Below are positions 1 to 6,426 of a stretch of 6,714 bases of DNA, in pieces. The stretch covers positions 1 through 6,714 of the forward strand of contig JAUQXD010000611.1 of the NCBI GenBank assembly GCA_030834835.1. The letters run 5' to 3'. A program made the position numbers and the translations under genes. Source of the stretch: Thermoflexales bacterium. Lineage in GTDB: Bacteria > Chloroflexota > Anaerolineae > Fen-1058. Every line of letters starts with the position of its first letter. Positions within the stretch are counted from its first letter, which is position 1. The notes below the pieces were generated by a model that worked only from the letters and a program-made list of their open reading frames with translations, did not search any database and was not told the origin of the DNA.

Positions 1-332
1 ATGCCAATAGCCAGACCCTGGGCAGCCTGCGCAACAATCGGAACCGGTACAGCCGCCAGGGCAGTCTCCAAACCGCCGGACAGGCTCACCGCGGCGGTGG
101 CTGAGGCGAGAAACCCCAGTAACGTTACGCCGATCTGAACGGTCGCCAGAAAGCGGTTGGAATCATCGGCCAGCCGATACAGCACTTCAGCGGTCTGGTT
201 GCCGTTCTCGATAAGCTGTTTCAGACGCAGCTTGGGTACGCTGATTACGGCGATTTCTGACGCGGAGAAAAAAGCGTTCAGCACGACCAGCACAGCGAGG
301 AAAATCAGTTCAGCAGAGATGTTTGTGTCCAT
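1..332 (-). CDS. CNNM-domain (DUF21) membrane protein, HlyC/CorC family; N-terminus only
   Basis: This is the first 110 residues of a membrane protein whose remainder lies beyond the left edge. The start reads MDTNISAELIFLAVLVVLNA. A first membrane segment spans about residues 8-30, followed by the hallmark FFSASEIAVISV (21-32), the basic stretch PKLRLKQLIENGN, and DDSNRFLATVQIGVTLLGF (56-74). That order is typical of the CNNM transmembrane domain in the hemolysin C/CorC/CNNM family, whose members normally continue with a CBS pair and a C-terminal CorC_HlyC domain. Characterised relatives are linked to magnesium or cobalt transport; the substrate here cannot be told. The ATG at 332 is the only good start. 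No Shine-Dalgarno sequence is visible, and the upstream 55 bases are mostly a 7-bp repeat array. It lies downstream of glmU on the same strand and may be co-transcribed with it. Family is confident, function is not. Confidence 0.88.
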   Translation of the reverse strand, partial: MDTNISAELIFLAVLVVLNAFFSASEIAVISVPKLRLKQLIENGNQTAEVLYRLADDSNRFLATVQIGVTLLGFLASATAAVSLSGGLETALAAVPVPIVAQAAQGLAIG

Positions 333-342
333 AGACAACGAC

Positions 343-401
343 TAATGCGTACCCCGTAATGCGTAACAATCAATTACGCAGTACGCATTACGCATTATGC
401 T
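343..401. repeat. Inverted 7-bp-period repeat array (array A), glmU 3' end to CNNM gene
   Basis: Period-7 units run through the gap. On the left they read TAATGCG (343-349), TACCCCG, TAATGCG (357-363) and TAACAAT. On the right they read TTACGCA (374-380), GTACGCA (381-387), TTACGCA (388-394) and TTATGCT. The halves are inverted: 343-366 pairs with 374-397 at 20 of 24 positions around a 7-nt loop. The array overlaps the end of glmU, so the last glmU residues and its TAA (388-390) are repeat sequence. A strong hairpin could form in RNA from either strand, but no U-tract follows, so I do not call it a terminator. It recalls the heptameric short tandem repeats of cyanobacteria, from memory only. 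Confidence 0.85.
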
Positions 402-1752
402 TTGGTCTGGCTGGCACGCCGTACACCAATTCACCATCGGCCACGTCGCGCGTCACCACGGAACCCGCGCCCGTTTTGGCGTGTGCGCCGATCTTGACAG
501 GCGCGACCAGCATGGTGTCGCTGCCGATGAACGTGCCTTCACCGATCTCGGTCTTGTGTTTCTTCACGCCGTCATAGTTGCACGTGATCGTGCCCGCGCC
601 GATGTTCACATCTGCGCCGATATTGGCATTGCCCAGATAACTGAAGTGGCCTTGCTTGGTGCCCGGCCCCAGGCGACTGTCTTTCACTTCGGCGAAGTTG
701 CCGATGTGCACGCCTTCGCTCAAATAGGCGCCCTTGCGCATATGTGAGAACGGCCCCATATCGACGTGATCTTCCAACACCGCGCCTTCCACCATCGACG
801 CCACGATTTCACACGCGTTGCCGATCGTGGAATCATGGATGATCGTATTCGGCCCGATCGCACACTCGCGCCCGATGGCTGTTTTGCCGTGCAAGTGCGT
901 GTTGGGATAGACGACCGTATCCGCGCCGATGACGACCCTCGCTGCGATGTAAGTGGTCGCCGGATCGATCAGCGTCACGCCGTTGAGCATGTGCCGCGTG
1001 TTGATGCGTTCGCGCATCAATCGCTCGGCCTGCGCCAGCTGCGCCCGATCGTTGATGCCCAACACTTCGTTTTCGTCGCAGTCGGCATGGGCAACTACCG
1101 CGCCTTCACGCGCTGCGAGGCTGACCAGATCAGTCAAATACAACTCGCCGTGGCCGGGTCGCGGCGTCAGCCGATCGAGATGGGAGAGCAGCCAATCGGT
1201 TTTGTAGCAAAAGATGCCGGAGTTGACTTCGCGAAGCGCGCGTTGTTCAGGCGTCGCTTCCGTGTACTCCACGCTATCGACGATGCGCTGTTGATCGTCG
1301 CGGATGATACGACCGTATAACGCCGGATCAGCCGGTTGGAACGTAATCAGACTCACCGCCGCAGCCGATTGAACGTGCGCGGCGATCAGGCGGCGCAGCG
1401 TGTCTGCCGTAATGAGCGGCGTGTCGCCGTACAACACCACGACCAGTTCGCTGGCCGGATCGATCTGATCGCGCGCGCACAGCACGGCATGACCGGTGCC
1501 CAGCTGCGGCGACTGCAAAGCGTAATCGACCGACTCGCCGATGGTCTGCTTAACGTCATCCGCCCCGTGGCCGATCACCACGATCGGGCGCAGGGAGCCG
1601 ATCGAGTTGGCGACTTCGATCGCGTAACGCACCATCGGCTGCCCGGCGATTTCGTGCAGCACCTTGGGCCGCGCCGACTTCATCCGCGTGCCCTGCCCCG
1701 CCGCCAGGATCACGCATTGCACCTTGTTCATTGTTACTTGTTCATTGTTCAT
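388..1752 (-). CDS. glmU: Bifunctional GlmU: GlcNAc-1-P uridyltransferase / glucosamine-1-P acetyltransferase
   Basis: GlmU makes UDP-GlcNAc in the cytoplasm: it acetylates glucosamine-1-phosphate, then couples GlcNAc-1-P to UTP. The product feeds peptidoglycan and other glycans. Numbering is for the 454-residue form. The N-terminal uridyltransferase domain shows LAAGQGTRMKSARPKVLHEI (16-35), QLGTGHA (83-89), the metal-binding Asp of LYGDTPLI (D110) and the second metal ligand in NEVLGINDR (N234). The C-terminal left-handed beta-helix has R339, K366, the catalytic His of QGHFSYLG (H369), and GAGTITCNYDG (385-395). Length matches the E. coli enzyme (456 residues). All key residues are present, so both activities are expected. 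The start is uncertain: ATG 1752 lies three bases after the phosphoesterase stop, while in-frame ATG 1731 gives MNKVQCVILAAG. The extra MNNEQVT is coded by a 7-bp repeat array. Neither start has a good ribosome site, so translational coupling is plausible. Confidence 0.97.
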   Translation of the reverse strand: MNNEQVTMNKVQCVILAAGQGTRMKSARPKVLHEIAGQPMVRYAIEVANSIGSLRPIVVIGHGADDVKQTIGESVDYALQSPQLGTGHAVLCARDQIDPASELVVVLYGDTPLITADTLRRLIAAHVQSAAAVSLITFQPADPALYGRIIRDDQQRIVDSVEYTEATPEQRALREVNSGIFCYKTDWLLSHLDRLTPRPGHGELYLTDLVSLAAREGAVVAHADCDENEVLGINDRAQLAQAERLMRERINTRHMLNGVTLIDPATTYIAARVVIGADTVVYPNTHLHGKTAIGRECAIGPNTIIHDSTIGNACEIVASMVEGAVLEDHVDMGPFSHMRKGAYLSEGVHIGNFAEVKDSRLGPGTKQGHFSYLGNANIGADVNIGAGTITCNYDGVKKHKTEIGEGTFIGSDTMLVAPVKIGAHAKTGAGSVVTRDVADGELVYGVPARPKHNA

Positions 1753-1761
1753 TGCTCAATG
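1713..1761. repeat. Direct 7-bp-period repeat array (array B), phosphoesterase/glmU junction
   Basis: Seven consecutive heptads can be read on the plus strand: CGCATTG (1713-1719), CACCTTG, TTCATTG (1727-1733), TTACTTG, TTCATTG (1741-1747), TTCATTG (1748-1754) and CTCAATG (1755-1761). Three are identical. Unlike the other arrays this one is mainly direct, although CATTG (1750-1754) and CAATG (1757-1761) form a tiny inverted repeat at its end. The array contains the phosphoesterase stop codon (1756-1758) and both in-frame candidate starts of glmU (1752 and 1731). It therefore sits over a translation junction, not in a spacer. Confidence 0.82.
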
Positions 1762-2487
1762 TCCAATCGAGAGCCGCTCGATCAGCCGCTCGGGCAGTTT
1801 GAACTGCCGCATGCGCGCCTGGGTCTCCTCAAACGGATAGCGCACGCGCCGGAAAGTCCACTCGCCCGTGTCGAGATCGAGCAGCGCATAGCACGCATCG
1901 GGATCGCCGTCGCGCGGCTGGCCCACGCTGCCCGGGTTGATGATCCAGCGGCCGGTGTTGATCTTGATGCGCTCGTTCCAGTGCGGCGCGACCTGGATGC
2001 ACATGCGCTCCAGACCGTTCGCCCGGAAGAAAGCCACCGGCCAGTGCGTATGCCCGACCAGACACACGTTCGTTTTGAACATATTGAAATTCTGCTCGGC
2101 GGCCAGCGGATCGAGGATGTACTCTTCGATGGGCTGGCTGGGGCTGCCGTGTGCCAGCGTGTAGCCGTCTTCGACCAGCAGCGACGGCAGCGACTCCAGA
2201 AACGCCTTGCTTTCAGGCATCAACGCGAGGCGGGTCCACACGACGGCCGCGCGCGCTTCACGATTAAAGTAGCCCAGATCGAGTTTGCCGATGACGGCCC
2301 AATCATGATTGCCGGCCAGCGTGGTCAGCGGAAACTCGCGCAGCCGGGTGATGCATTCATTGGGAAACGGACCGTAACCGGTGATGTCGCCCAGACACCA
2401 GATGCGATCGAAGGGGGCGGCGTCCGCCAACACGGCATTCAGCGCCGGCAGGTTGGCGTGGACATCGGAGATGACAAGATAACGCAT
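1756..2487 (-). CDS. YfcE/MJ0936-like calcineurin-type metallophosphoesterase
   Basis: This 243-residue cytoplasmic protein is predicted to be a two-metal phosphoesterase of the Metallophos_2 group. It starts MRYLVISDVHANLPAL and shows the full ligand set in order: D8 and H10 (SDVHAN), D34 (GDITGYG), N60 and H61 (GNHD), H113 (LAHGS), and H146 with H148 (GHTHWP). It ends the core with NPGSVGQPRDGD (184-195), typical of the YfcE-like subgroup. Relatives hydrolyse phosphodiester model substrates; the natural substrate is unknown. The start at 2487 is chosen because DVH motifs in this family lie within about ten residues of the N-terminus. A longer reading frame from 2574 adds 29 residues unlike the family and would run across the promoter candidate at 2524-2552. 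No Shine-Dalgarno is visible. It appears to lead a cluster with glmU (3-base gap) and the CNNM gene. No known link between this enzyme and GlmU is claimed. Confidence 0.93.
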   Translation of the reverse strand: MRYLVISDVHANLPALNAVLADAAPFDRIWCLGDITGYGPFPNECITRLREFPLTTLAGNHDWAVIGKLDLGYFNREARAAVVWTRLALMPESKAFLESLPSLLVEDGYTLAHGSPSQPIEEYILDPLAAEQNFNMFKTNVCLVGHTHWPVAFFRANGLERMCIQVAPHWNERIKINTGRWIINPGSVGQPRDGDPDACYALLDLDTGEWTFRRVRYPFEETQARMRQFKLPERLIERLSIGH

Positions 2488-2523
2488 GATAGGTTGATGA
2501 ATGGCCTTTGCTGGAATTGAAAA

Positions 2524-2552
2524 AGTGTAACACGATTCAGCAGGTTTGACCA
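2524..2552 (-). promoter_or_regulatory. Sigma-70-like promoter candidate for the phosphoesterase-glmU cluster
   Basis: On the minus strand a -35-like TGGTCA (2547-2552, 4 of 6 to consensus) is followed after exactly 17 bases by a -10-like TACACT (2524-2529, 4 of 6). Transcription would begin near 2517, leaving a leader of about 30 bases before the ATG at 2487. Spacing is ideal, but the hexamers are only moderate matches. This is inference from consensus alone. Confidence 0.45.
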
Positions 2553-2581
2553 GCAATTCTGAGGGCAGCGGCAAATCGCGC

Positions 2582-2594
2582 TATACTTGGCGCA
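2582..2594 (+). promoter_or_regulatory. -10 element placing the start of transcription at the hydrolase ATG (leaderless candidate)
   Basis: TATACT (2582-2587, 5 of 6 to TATAAT) lies six bases before the ATG at 2594. A start seven bases after a -10 box falls on the A of the ATG, so the mRNA would have no leader. No Shine-Dalgarno precedes this ATG, which fits. A -35 at standard spacing is weak (CTGAGG, 2559-2564). The location also argues against extending the reading frame upstream to 2546. Confidence 0.45.
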
Positions 2595-3958
2595 TGACAA
2601 CGCTTATTTCTCAACTCAAACGACTTGCCGGGGTGATGACGCTGGTGCTGATGTCGGGCCTTGGCGTGCGCTGGGCGCTGGCGCAGGCCGTCGGCGATAG
2701 TAACACGCCACCGGCCATCTCGCGCCCGATCGTGACCGCGCCGCTGACCGAAACCGCCACTTATACCGCTTATCTGCCGTTCATCAGCCATGGTGAAGTC
2801 ACCCTGACTGAATTCCGCGCCTTGTGGGTCACTCGCTTCGATTGGACTTTCTTCGGACGGCCGGTCACCACCACCGATCTCGATGCCATCGTCGACAACG
2901 CGGCGTCTGCCCATTTTAACGCGCTGCTCTTTCAGATTCGCGGCACGGGCGACGCCTTCTATTCATCCACGCTTGAGCCGTGGGCGTCACGCCTGTCCGG
3001 TCAAACGACCAAGACCCTCGGCGTCGATCCTGGTTGGGACCCGCTCGCGTACATGATCACGCGCGCCCACGCCAGCGGCCTGCAACTTCACGCCTACCTG
3101 AACGTCTATCCGACGTGGTTGTGTGACAGCATCGGGCCGACAAAGACCACTGTGCTTCATCCGTTCTGGCAATGGACTTACCAGTCGGACATCTTCGCCT
3201 GGCGCGAATGGCAAAACGGCAATCCACCGCTGCCGATGAATTTGATCCCGGCCGCTCAAGGCGGCCGGTGCAGCACCGATGGCTACCTGTGGGCCAGCCC
3301 CGCCAGCCCGATCGTTCAGTCGCACATCGTGTCGGTCGCGGTTGATCTCGCCACGCGCTACGATCTGGATGGACTGCACCTCGATCTGGTGCGCTACTCC
3401 AGTTCCAACTACTCATCCGATCCGGCGACGATGCAAGCCTTCACGGATGCGCTGGCGATCTCGCCCACGCTGGTCTTTACCACGTGGCGGCCGCAATTCC
3501 AACGCGATCAAGTCAGCGGCCTCGTCGCCCGCATTTACTCGGCGACGACGGCCATCAAGCCCGAGCTCTTGCTCAGCGCCGCTGTGTGGCCCAACTACTC
3601 CGATGGCTACCACGGCTTCTTCCAGGCATCCAAAGATTGGCTGGCTGGCGGCTACATGGACGCCAACATGCCGATGCTCTATACCAGCGACATCCTGAAT
3701 GATCTACCGAAGTGGATCACGCGCACGCAGGGCTTCATCGACGACGCGCAGGGCCGCTGGATCATTCCCGGCATCAGCGGTGCATACACCGAGACGACGC
3801 CACTGTTCGATCGGATTGCCGCAGCCCGATCGCTGGGTGCGCCCGGCGTGGCGATCTTTTCGTACAGCGCGCTCAACGCCAGTCACTATTGGGATGATCT
3901 CGCCAACGGGCCGTTCGCCGTGCCGGCGATAGTGCCAAAGCCTGGTTGGAAGCCTTAA
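2594..3958 (+). CDS. Secreted glycosyl hydrolase-like 10 (GHL10/DUF187, YngK/DigH-type) protein
   Basis: This 454-residue exported protein has a predicted TIM-barrel of the GHL10 (DUF187) family. Residues 1-32 are a signal peptide: basic QLKR, hydrophobic LAGVMTLVLMSGLG, and likely cleavage after ALAQA. A linker then contains YLPFIS (60-65), a motif I associate with secreted Chloroflexota proteins. The catalytic region begins at FRALWVTRFDW (74-84). It continues with NALLFQIRGTGDAFYSSTLE (109-128), DPGWDPLAYMITRAHASGLQ (145-164), the signature DGLHLDLVRYS (259-269), and WLAGGYMDANMPMLY (349-363). E. coli DigH of this family cleaves denuded peptidoglycan strands; that substrate is a family hint only. 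The frame could begin at a TTG at 2546, but the ATG at 2594 gives a clean signal peptide and follows a TATACT box. It is divergent from the phosphoesterase gene and convergent with the FHA gene. Confidence 0.9.
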   Translation: MTTLISQLKRLAGVMTLVLMSGLGVRWALAQAVGDSNTPPAISRPIVTAPLTETATYTAYLPFISHGEVTLTEFRALWVTRFDWTFFGRPVTTTDLDAIVDNAASAHFNALLFQIRGTGDAFYSSTLEPWASRLSGQTTKTLGVDPGWDPLAYMITRAHASGLQLHAYLNVYPTWLCDSIGPTKTTVLHPFWQWTYQSDIFAWREWQNGNPPLPMNLIPAAQGGRCSTDGYLWASPASPIVQSHIVSVAVDLATRYDLDGLHLDLVRYSSSNYSSDPATMQAFTDALAISPTLVFTTWRPQFQRDQVSGLVARIYSATTAIKPELLLSAAVWPNYSDGYHGFFQASKDWLAGGYMDANMPMLYTSDILNDLPKWITRTQGFIDDAQGRWIIPGISGAYTETTPLFDRIAAARSLGAPGVAIFSYSALNASHYWDDLANGPFAVPAIVPKPGWKP

Positions 3959-3960
3959 AC

Positions 3961-4021
3961 GTGGTGCGTGTTACGTGTTGCGTAACCTGTTTTCACGCAC
4001 TACGCAACACGCAAAACGAGC
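3961..4021. repeat. Inverted 7-bp-period repeat array (array C) between convergent genes
   Basis: Heptads begin two bases after the hydrolase stop. The left half reads GTGGTGC (3961-3967), GTGTTAC (3968-3974), GTGTTGC (3975-3981) and GTAACCT. The right half reads CACGCAC (3994-4000), TACGCAA (4001-4007), CACGCAA (4008-4014) and AACGAGC. The halves are inverted: CGTGTTGCGTA (3974-3984) is the exact complement of 4001-4011, and GTGCGTG (3964-3970) of 3994-4000. These two pairings compete, so alternative hairpins are possible. The unit shares an ACGCA core with array A. The last heptad runs into the terminator stem at 4015. Confidence 0.83.
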
Positions 4022-4053
4022 CGCTTCGATCATCGAGGCGGCTCGTTATTTTC
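4015..4053. terminator. Intrinsic terminator hairpin between convergent genes
   Basis: Positions 4015-4028 pair with 4034-4047 in a GC-rich 14-bp stem with one G-U wobble and a five-base loop (ATCAT). TTATTTTCT follows on the plus strand, the usual T-rich run after a rho-independent terminator for the hydrolase gene ending at 3958. On the minus strand the stem is followed by a shorter run (GTTTTG), so weaker termination of the FHA gene, which ends at 4067, is also possible. Confidence 0.8.
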
Positions 4054-4066
4054 TAGCGTGGCCCGC

Positions 4067-6391
4067 TTACTGCTTCTTATACTTTATATCATCCGTCGTG
4101 CCGCCGCCGGTCTTCACCGCGCGCAGCTGCGTAAACGACTCCATCGAGATCGTCAGCGTGCGCCCGTTCGGGAAGTTGACGACCACCGGCTCGGCGCTGA
4201 AGGTGACGATCACATCGCCCCAGTTGCAGTTGGTCGGCGAGCATTTGCCTTCGGCATGCACCCGCAGCTGTGTGGCGTTTTGTTTAGTGATGTTGATCAC
4301 CACCACGCCGTTCCAATTGGAATTTTCCGGCACCCAGTCGCCCACATAGTCGTCGATGCTGTTGCCGGCGAACGCGATGATCAGGCCGGGATTGATCAGC
4401 ACCGGCGGCTGGAAGACCAGTGTCCCGATCGGCTTCACGGTGCCGGGCGGTTTGGGCGTGTTGGTTGGCGTCGGCGTGTTAGTCGGTGTATTGGTCGGGG
4501 TCGGCGTGATCGTCGGTGTATTGGTCGGTTCCGGCGGGACGTCGGCCGGGCTGACGGTGGGGATGTCCAGAATCTTCACGTTGGCGCAGTTCACACTGCC
4601 GGCGGGAATCCAGCCTTCTTTGTTGGCCTGCACGCGCAGCCATTCGCCTGTGCCGTTGCGGCTGACCGGCGAGACTGTACCCCCGGCTGGTAACGTGTCG
4701 ATCACACGATATTTCTCCGACGGGCCTTCGCGCATGTCCGCGCTACTGATCATCACACAGCCCGCCGATGAGACGCTGATCGTGATCGACTGCTCCACCG
4801 TTCCGGCTTCGTTGGTCGCGACCAGTTTGTAGACTTTGTTAGCGGCTGGCGGATCGATCTGGGCGCTGCCCGTCGCGCCGCCCGCCCCCGGCACGCCTTC
4901 GATGCTCACGCTGGTCGCGCCCGCCACGGTCCAGCTCAACGTCACTTTGCCGGGTTGGCCCGCCACCACCACTTGCGGATCGGACGTGAAGCTTTGCACC
5001 ACAGGCGGGCTGTTCTTCAACTTCACCGTGATTGATTTCTCGACCGAGCCGCCCAGATTGTTCGTTGCCTTCAGTGTAAAGTTGGTGCTCTGCTCCACAT
5101 TGAGCGTTTTGACGCCGCTCTTTTGCAGCGTCTCTTGCACCGGCGCGATCAGTTCCACTTTCTCGGCATTGCTCACGTCCCACGTCAACGCGATCGTGCC
5201 GCCCTTCTCGATCTCGGCCGGCGTGACGTTAAACACATTGATCACCGGCTTGACGTTGACCGGGCACAACGGCAAATTCGAGCCAAGCGTGCCGCACACC
5301 TGCGTGTAGGCCCAGGCGCTGCCCACGCACACACACAACGTCATCAGCAACACCAGCGGAATCAGCCACACCGGAATCGGCGGGCGGATGATCAACTGGC
5401 CGGTGGCCTTCGTTTCCGCCGCCGTCGGATCGAGTGGTGTGGCGACGATGTTGAACGAACGCGTCTCACGTGTGCCGACTCTGGGCTTGATCTTCGGCGC
5501 GACGTGCAGCGCAATCGCGCCCGATTGGCCCGGCTGCAGCGACACGCCGTCCTGCCCGAACTGATACGTCAAGGCCTGTTCGTCATCGCTGCCGTGAAAA
5601 CGATAGGCCGTGGGCGCATTGCCCTGATTCTGTACCATCAGTTGATAATCGCGCGTGCTGCGCTGCGGATTCAGATTAAACGAAAACCCCTGAAACGGCA
5701 GCACTTTCAGCGTGCCGTTGGCGTTGGCGCCGGTGCGATACTCGCGCGAGATCACGCTGACGATGAAGGCGTGATCGGTGGCAGTGGCATCGGGCCGGCG
5801 GGGCGGCGCAAACGTGATCGTGACCGTTTCCTGCGCGTTGGGCAGCAGCGGCACACGCTCTTTGGTGATGCGCACCCACTCGATCGGGACCCCCGACACC
5901 TTGATGATCAATTCGTCGACCACCGTGCCGCGATTTTGGATCGTCAAGTTCGCCGTCGTCACGGTGCCCGGCGCGACGGGCTGCGTCGGCCCGACCAGCG
6001 AGATGCTGACCGGCGGCCCATCAGGCGCGGCAGCAGGCGCGACGGTTTCGATTCTAGGTTTGGCAAAGGCCTGTGTCGCCTCGACCACTGGCGCGGGCGT
6101 GTAGCGAATCTCCACGTCGCCCAGCCGCACGATTTGATCTTCGGGCACCAGGCTGGGCGTGTTGGCCGTCAACCGCTGACTGCCGATGAACGTGCCATTG
6201 GCCGAGCCTAAGTCTTCAATCAGCAACTTGCCCGATTCAACACTGAGCCGCGCATGCCGCCGCGACACCGACGTATCTTCGACGATCAACTCGTTGCCCT
6301 GCGCGCGGCCCACTGACACACTCGGTTGATCGAGCGGATAATCGCGCGTTTTGCCATCCGGCAATTTGATGTGCAGTGTTCCGAATTTCAT
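4067..6391 (-). CDS. FHA-domain membrane protein with Ig-like, SH3b and Cys-containing C-terminal domains
   Basis: This is a 774-residue single-pass protein. Domains in order: an FHA fold at 22-97 (VGR 27-29, SRRHARL 43-49, GSANGTFIG 62-70), expected to bind phosphothreonine inside the cell; two beta-sandwich repeats of the type seen in NEW3/COG1470-like proteins (about 127-233 and 234-336); a membrane segment (IPVWLIPLVLLMTLCVCVGS, 339-358); two similar Ig-like repeats (about 382-457 and 463-540, each with an LTW or LSW core); a bacterial SH3 domain (about 543-602, MREGPSEKYRVIDTLPAGG); a Thr/Pro linker (621-649); and a C-terminal domain with GKCSPTNCNWGD (715-726). With no signal peptide, the FHA end should face the cytoplasm and the SH3b end the outside. 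The start at 6391 is supported by AAGGTG six bases upstream. An ATG at 6490 adds 33 residues coded by repeat DNA and is rejected. Ligands are unknown; a role coupling Ser/Thr phosphorylation to the wall is inference. Confidence 0.9.
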   Translation of the reverse strand: MKFGTLHIKLPDGKTRDYPLDQPSVSVGRAQGNELIVEDTSVSRRHARLSVESGKLLIEDLGSANGTFIGSQRLTANTPSLVPEDQIVRLGDVEIRYTPAPVVEATQAFAKPRIETVAPAAAPDGPPVSISLVGPTQPVAPGTVTTANLTIQNRGTVVDELIIKVSGVPIEWVRITKERVPLLPNAQETVTITFAPPRRPDATATDHAFIVSVISREYRTGANANGTLKVLPFQGFSFNLNPQRSTRDYQLMVQNQGNAPTAYRFHGSDDEQALTYQFGQDGVSLQPGQSGAIALHVAPKIKPRVGTRETRSFNIVATPLDPTAAETKATGQLIIRPPIPVWLIPLVLLMTLCVCVGSAWAYTQVCGTLGSNLPLCPVNVKPVINVFNVTPAEIEKGGTIALTWDVSNAEKVELIAPVQETLQKSGVKTLNVEQSTNFTLKATNNLGGSVEKSITVKLKNSPPVVQSFTSDPQVVVAGQPGKVTLSWTVAGATSVSIEGVPGAGGATGSAQIDPPAANKVYKLVATNEAGTVEQSITISVSSAGCVMISSADMREGPSEKYRVIDTLPAGGTVSPVSRNGTGEWLRVQANKEGWIPAGSVNCANVKILDIPTVSPADVPPEPTNTPTITPTPTNTPTNTPTPTNTPKPPGTVKPIGTLVFQPPVLINPGLIIAFAGNSIDDYVGDWVPENSNWNGVVVINITKQNATQLRVHAEGKCSPTNCNWGDVIVTFSAEPVVVNFPNGRTLTISMESFTQLRAVKTGGGTTDDIKYKKQ
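4454..4536 (-). repeat. Minisatellite-like coding repeat for the Thr/Pro linker
   Basis: The stretch coding for the PTNTPT-type linker is internally repetitive. A 17-base string occurs identically at 4482-4498 and 4512-4528, a 30-base (10-codon) offset, with diverged copies toward 4454. Because the period is a multiple of three, copy number can change without a frameshift. Such linkers are common as flexible spacers between outer domains and the membrane. Confidence 0.7.
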
Positions 6392-6397
6392 AGTGAG

Positions 6398-6403
6398 CAC
6401 CTT
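6398..6403 (-). promoter_or_regulatory. Shine-Dalgarno site fixing the FHA-gene start
   Basis: AAGGTG ends six bases before the ATG at 6391. It is the clearest ribosome binding site in the window and decides the start in favour of MKFGTLHIKL over the in-frame ATG at 6490. Confidence 0.6.
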
Positions 6404-6426
6404 GGGATAGGAGTTGGTGCAGTAGT

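Noticed and set aside
343..397. Intrinsic terminator after glmU
   Set aside because: The stem is long but is not followed by a U-rich run on either strand.
343..401. CRISPR-like or transposon-end interpretation of the inverted arrays
   Set aside because: Units are 7-8 bp with no spacers, and no transposase or target-site duplication is seen near any array.
766..1320. Plus-strand open frame of 184 codons opposite glmU
   Set aside because: Shadow of glmU; the minus-strand frame has every catalytic residue and this one has no domain signal.
1336..2520. Plus-strand open frame of 394 codons opposite glmU and the phosphoesterase
   Set aside because: It lies antisense across two well-identified genes and is rich in Arg, His, Asp and Gln without recognisable motifs. 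GC-rich codon bias on the opposite strand explains it.
2488..2574. N-terminal extension of the phosphoesterase from an ATG at 2574
   Set aside because: The 29 extra residues are unlike the family, and the extension crosses the promoter candidate at 2524-2552.
2546..2593. TTG start at 2546 for the GHL10 protein
   Set aside because: It would add 16 polar residues before the signal peptide and place the TATACT element inside the coding region.
5123..6211. Plus-strand open frame of 362 codons opposite the FHA gene
   Set aside because: Arg/Asp/His-rich low-information peptide, fully antisense to a gene with clear FHA and Ig-like motifs.
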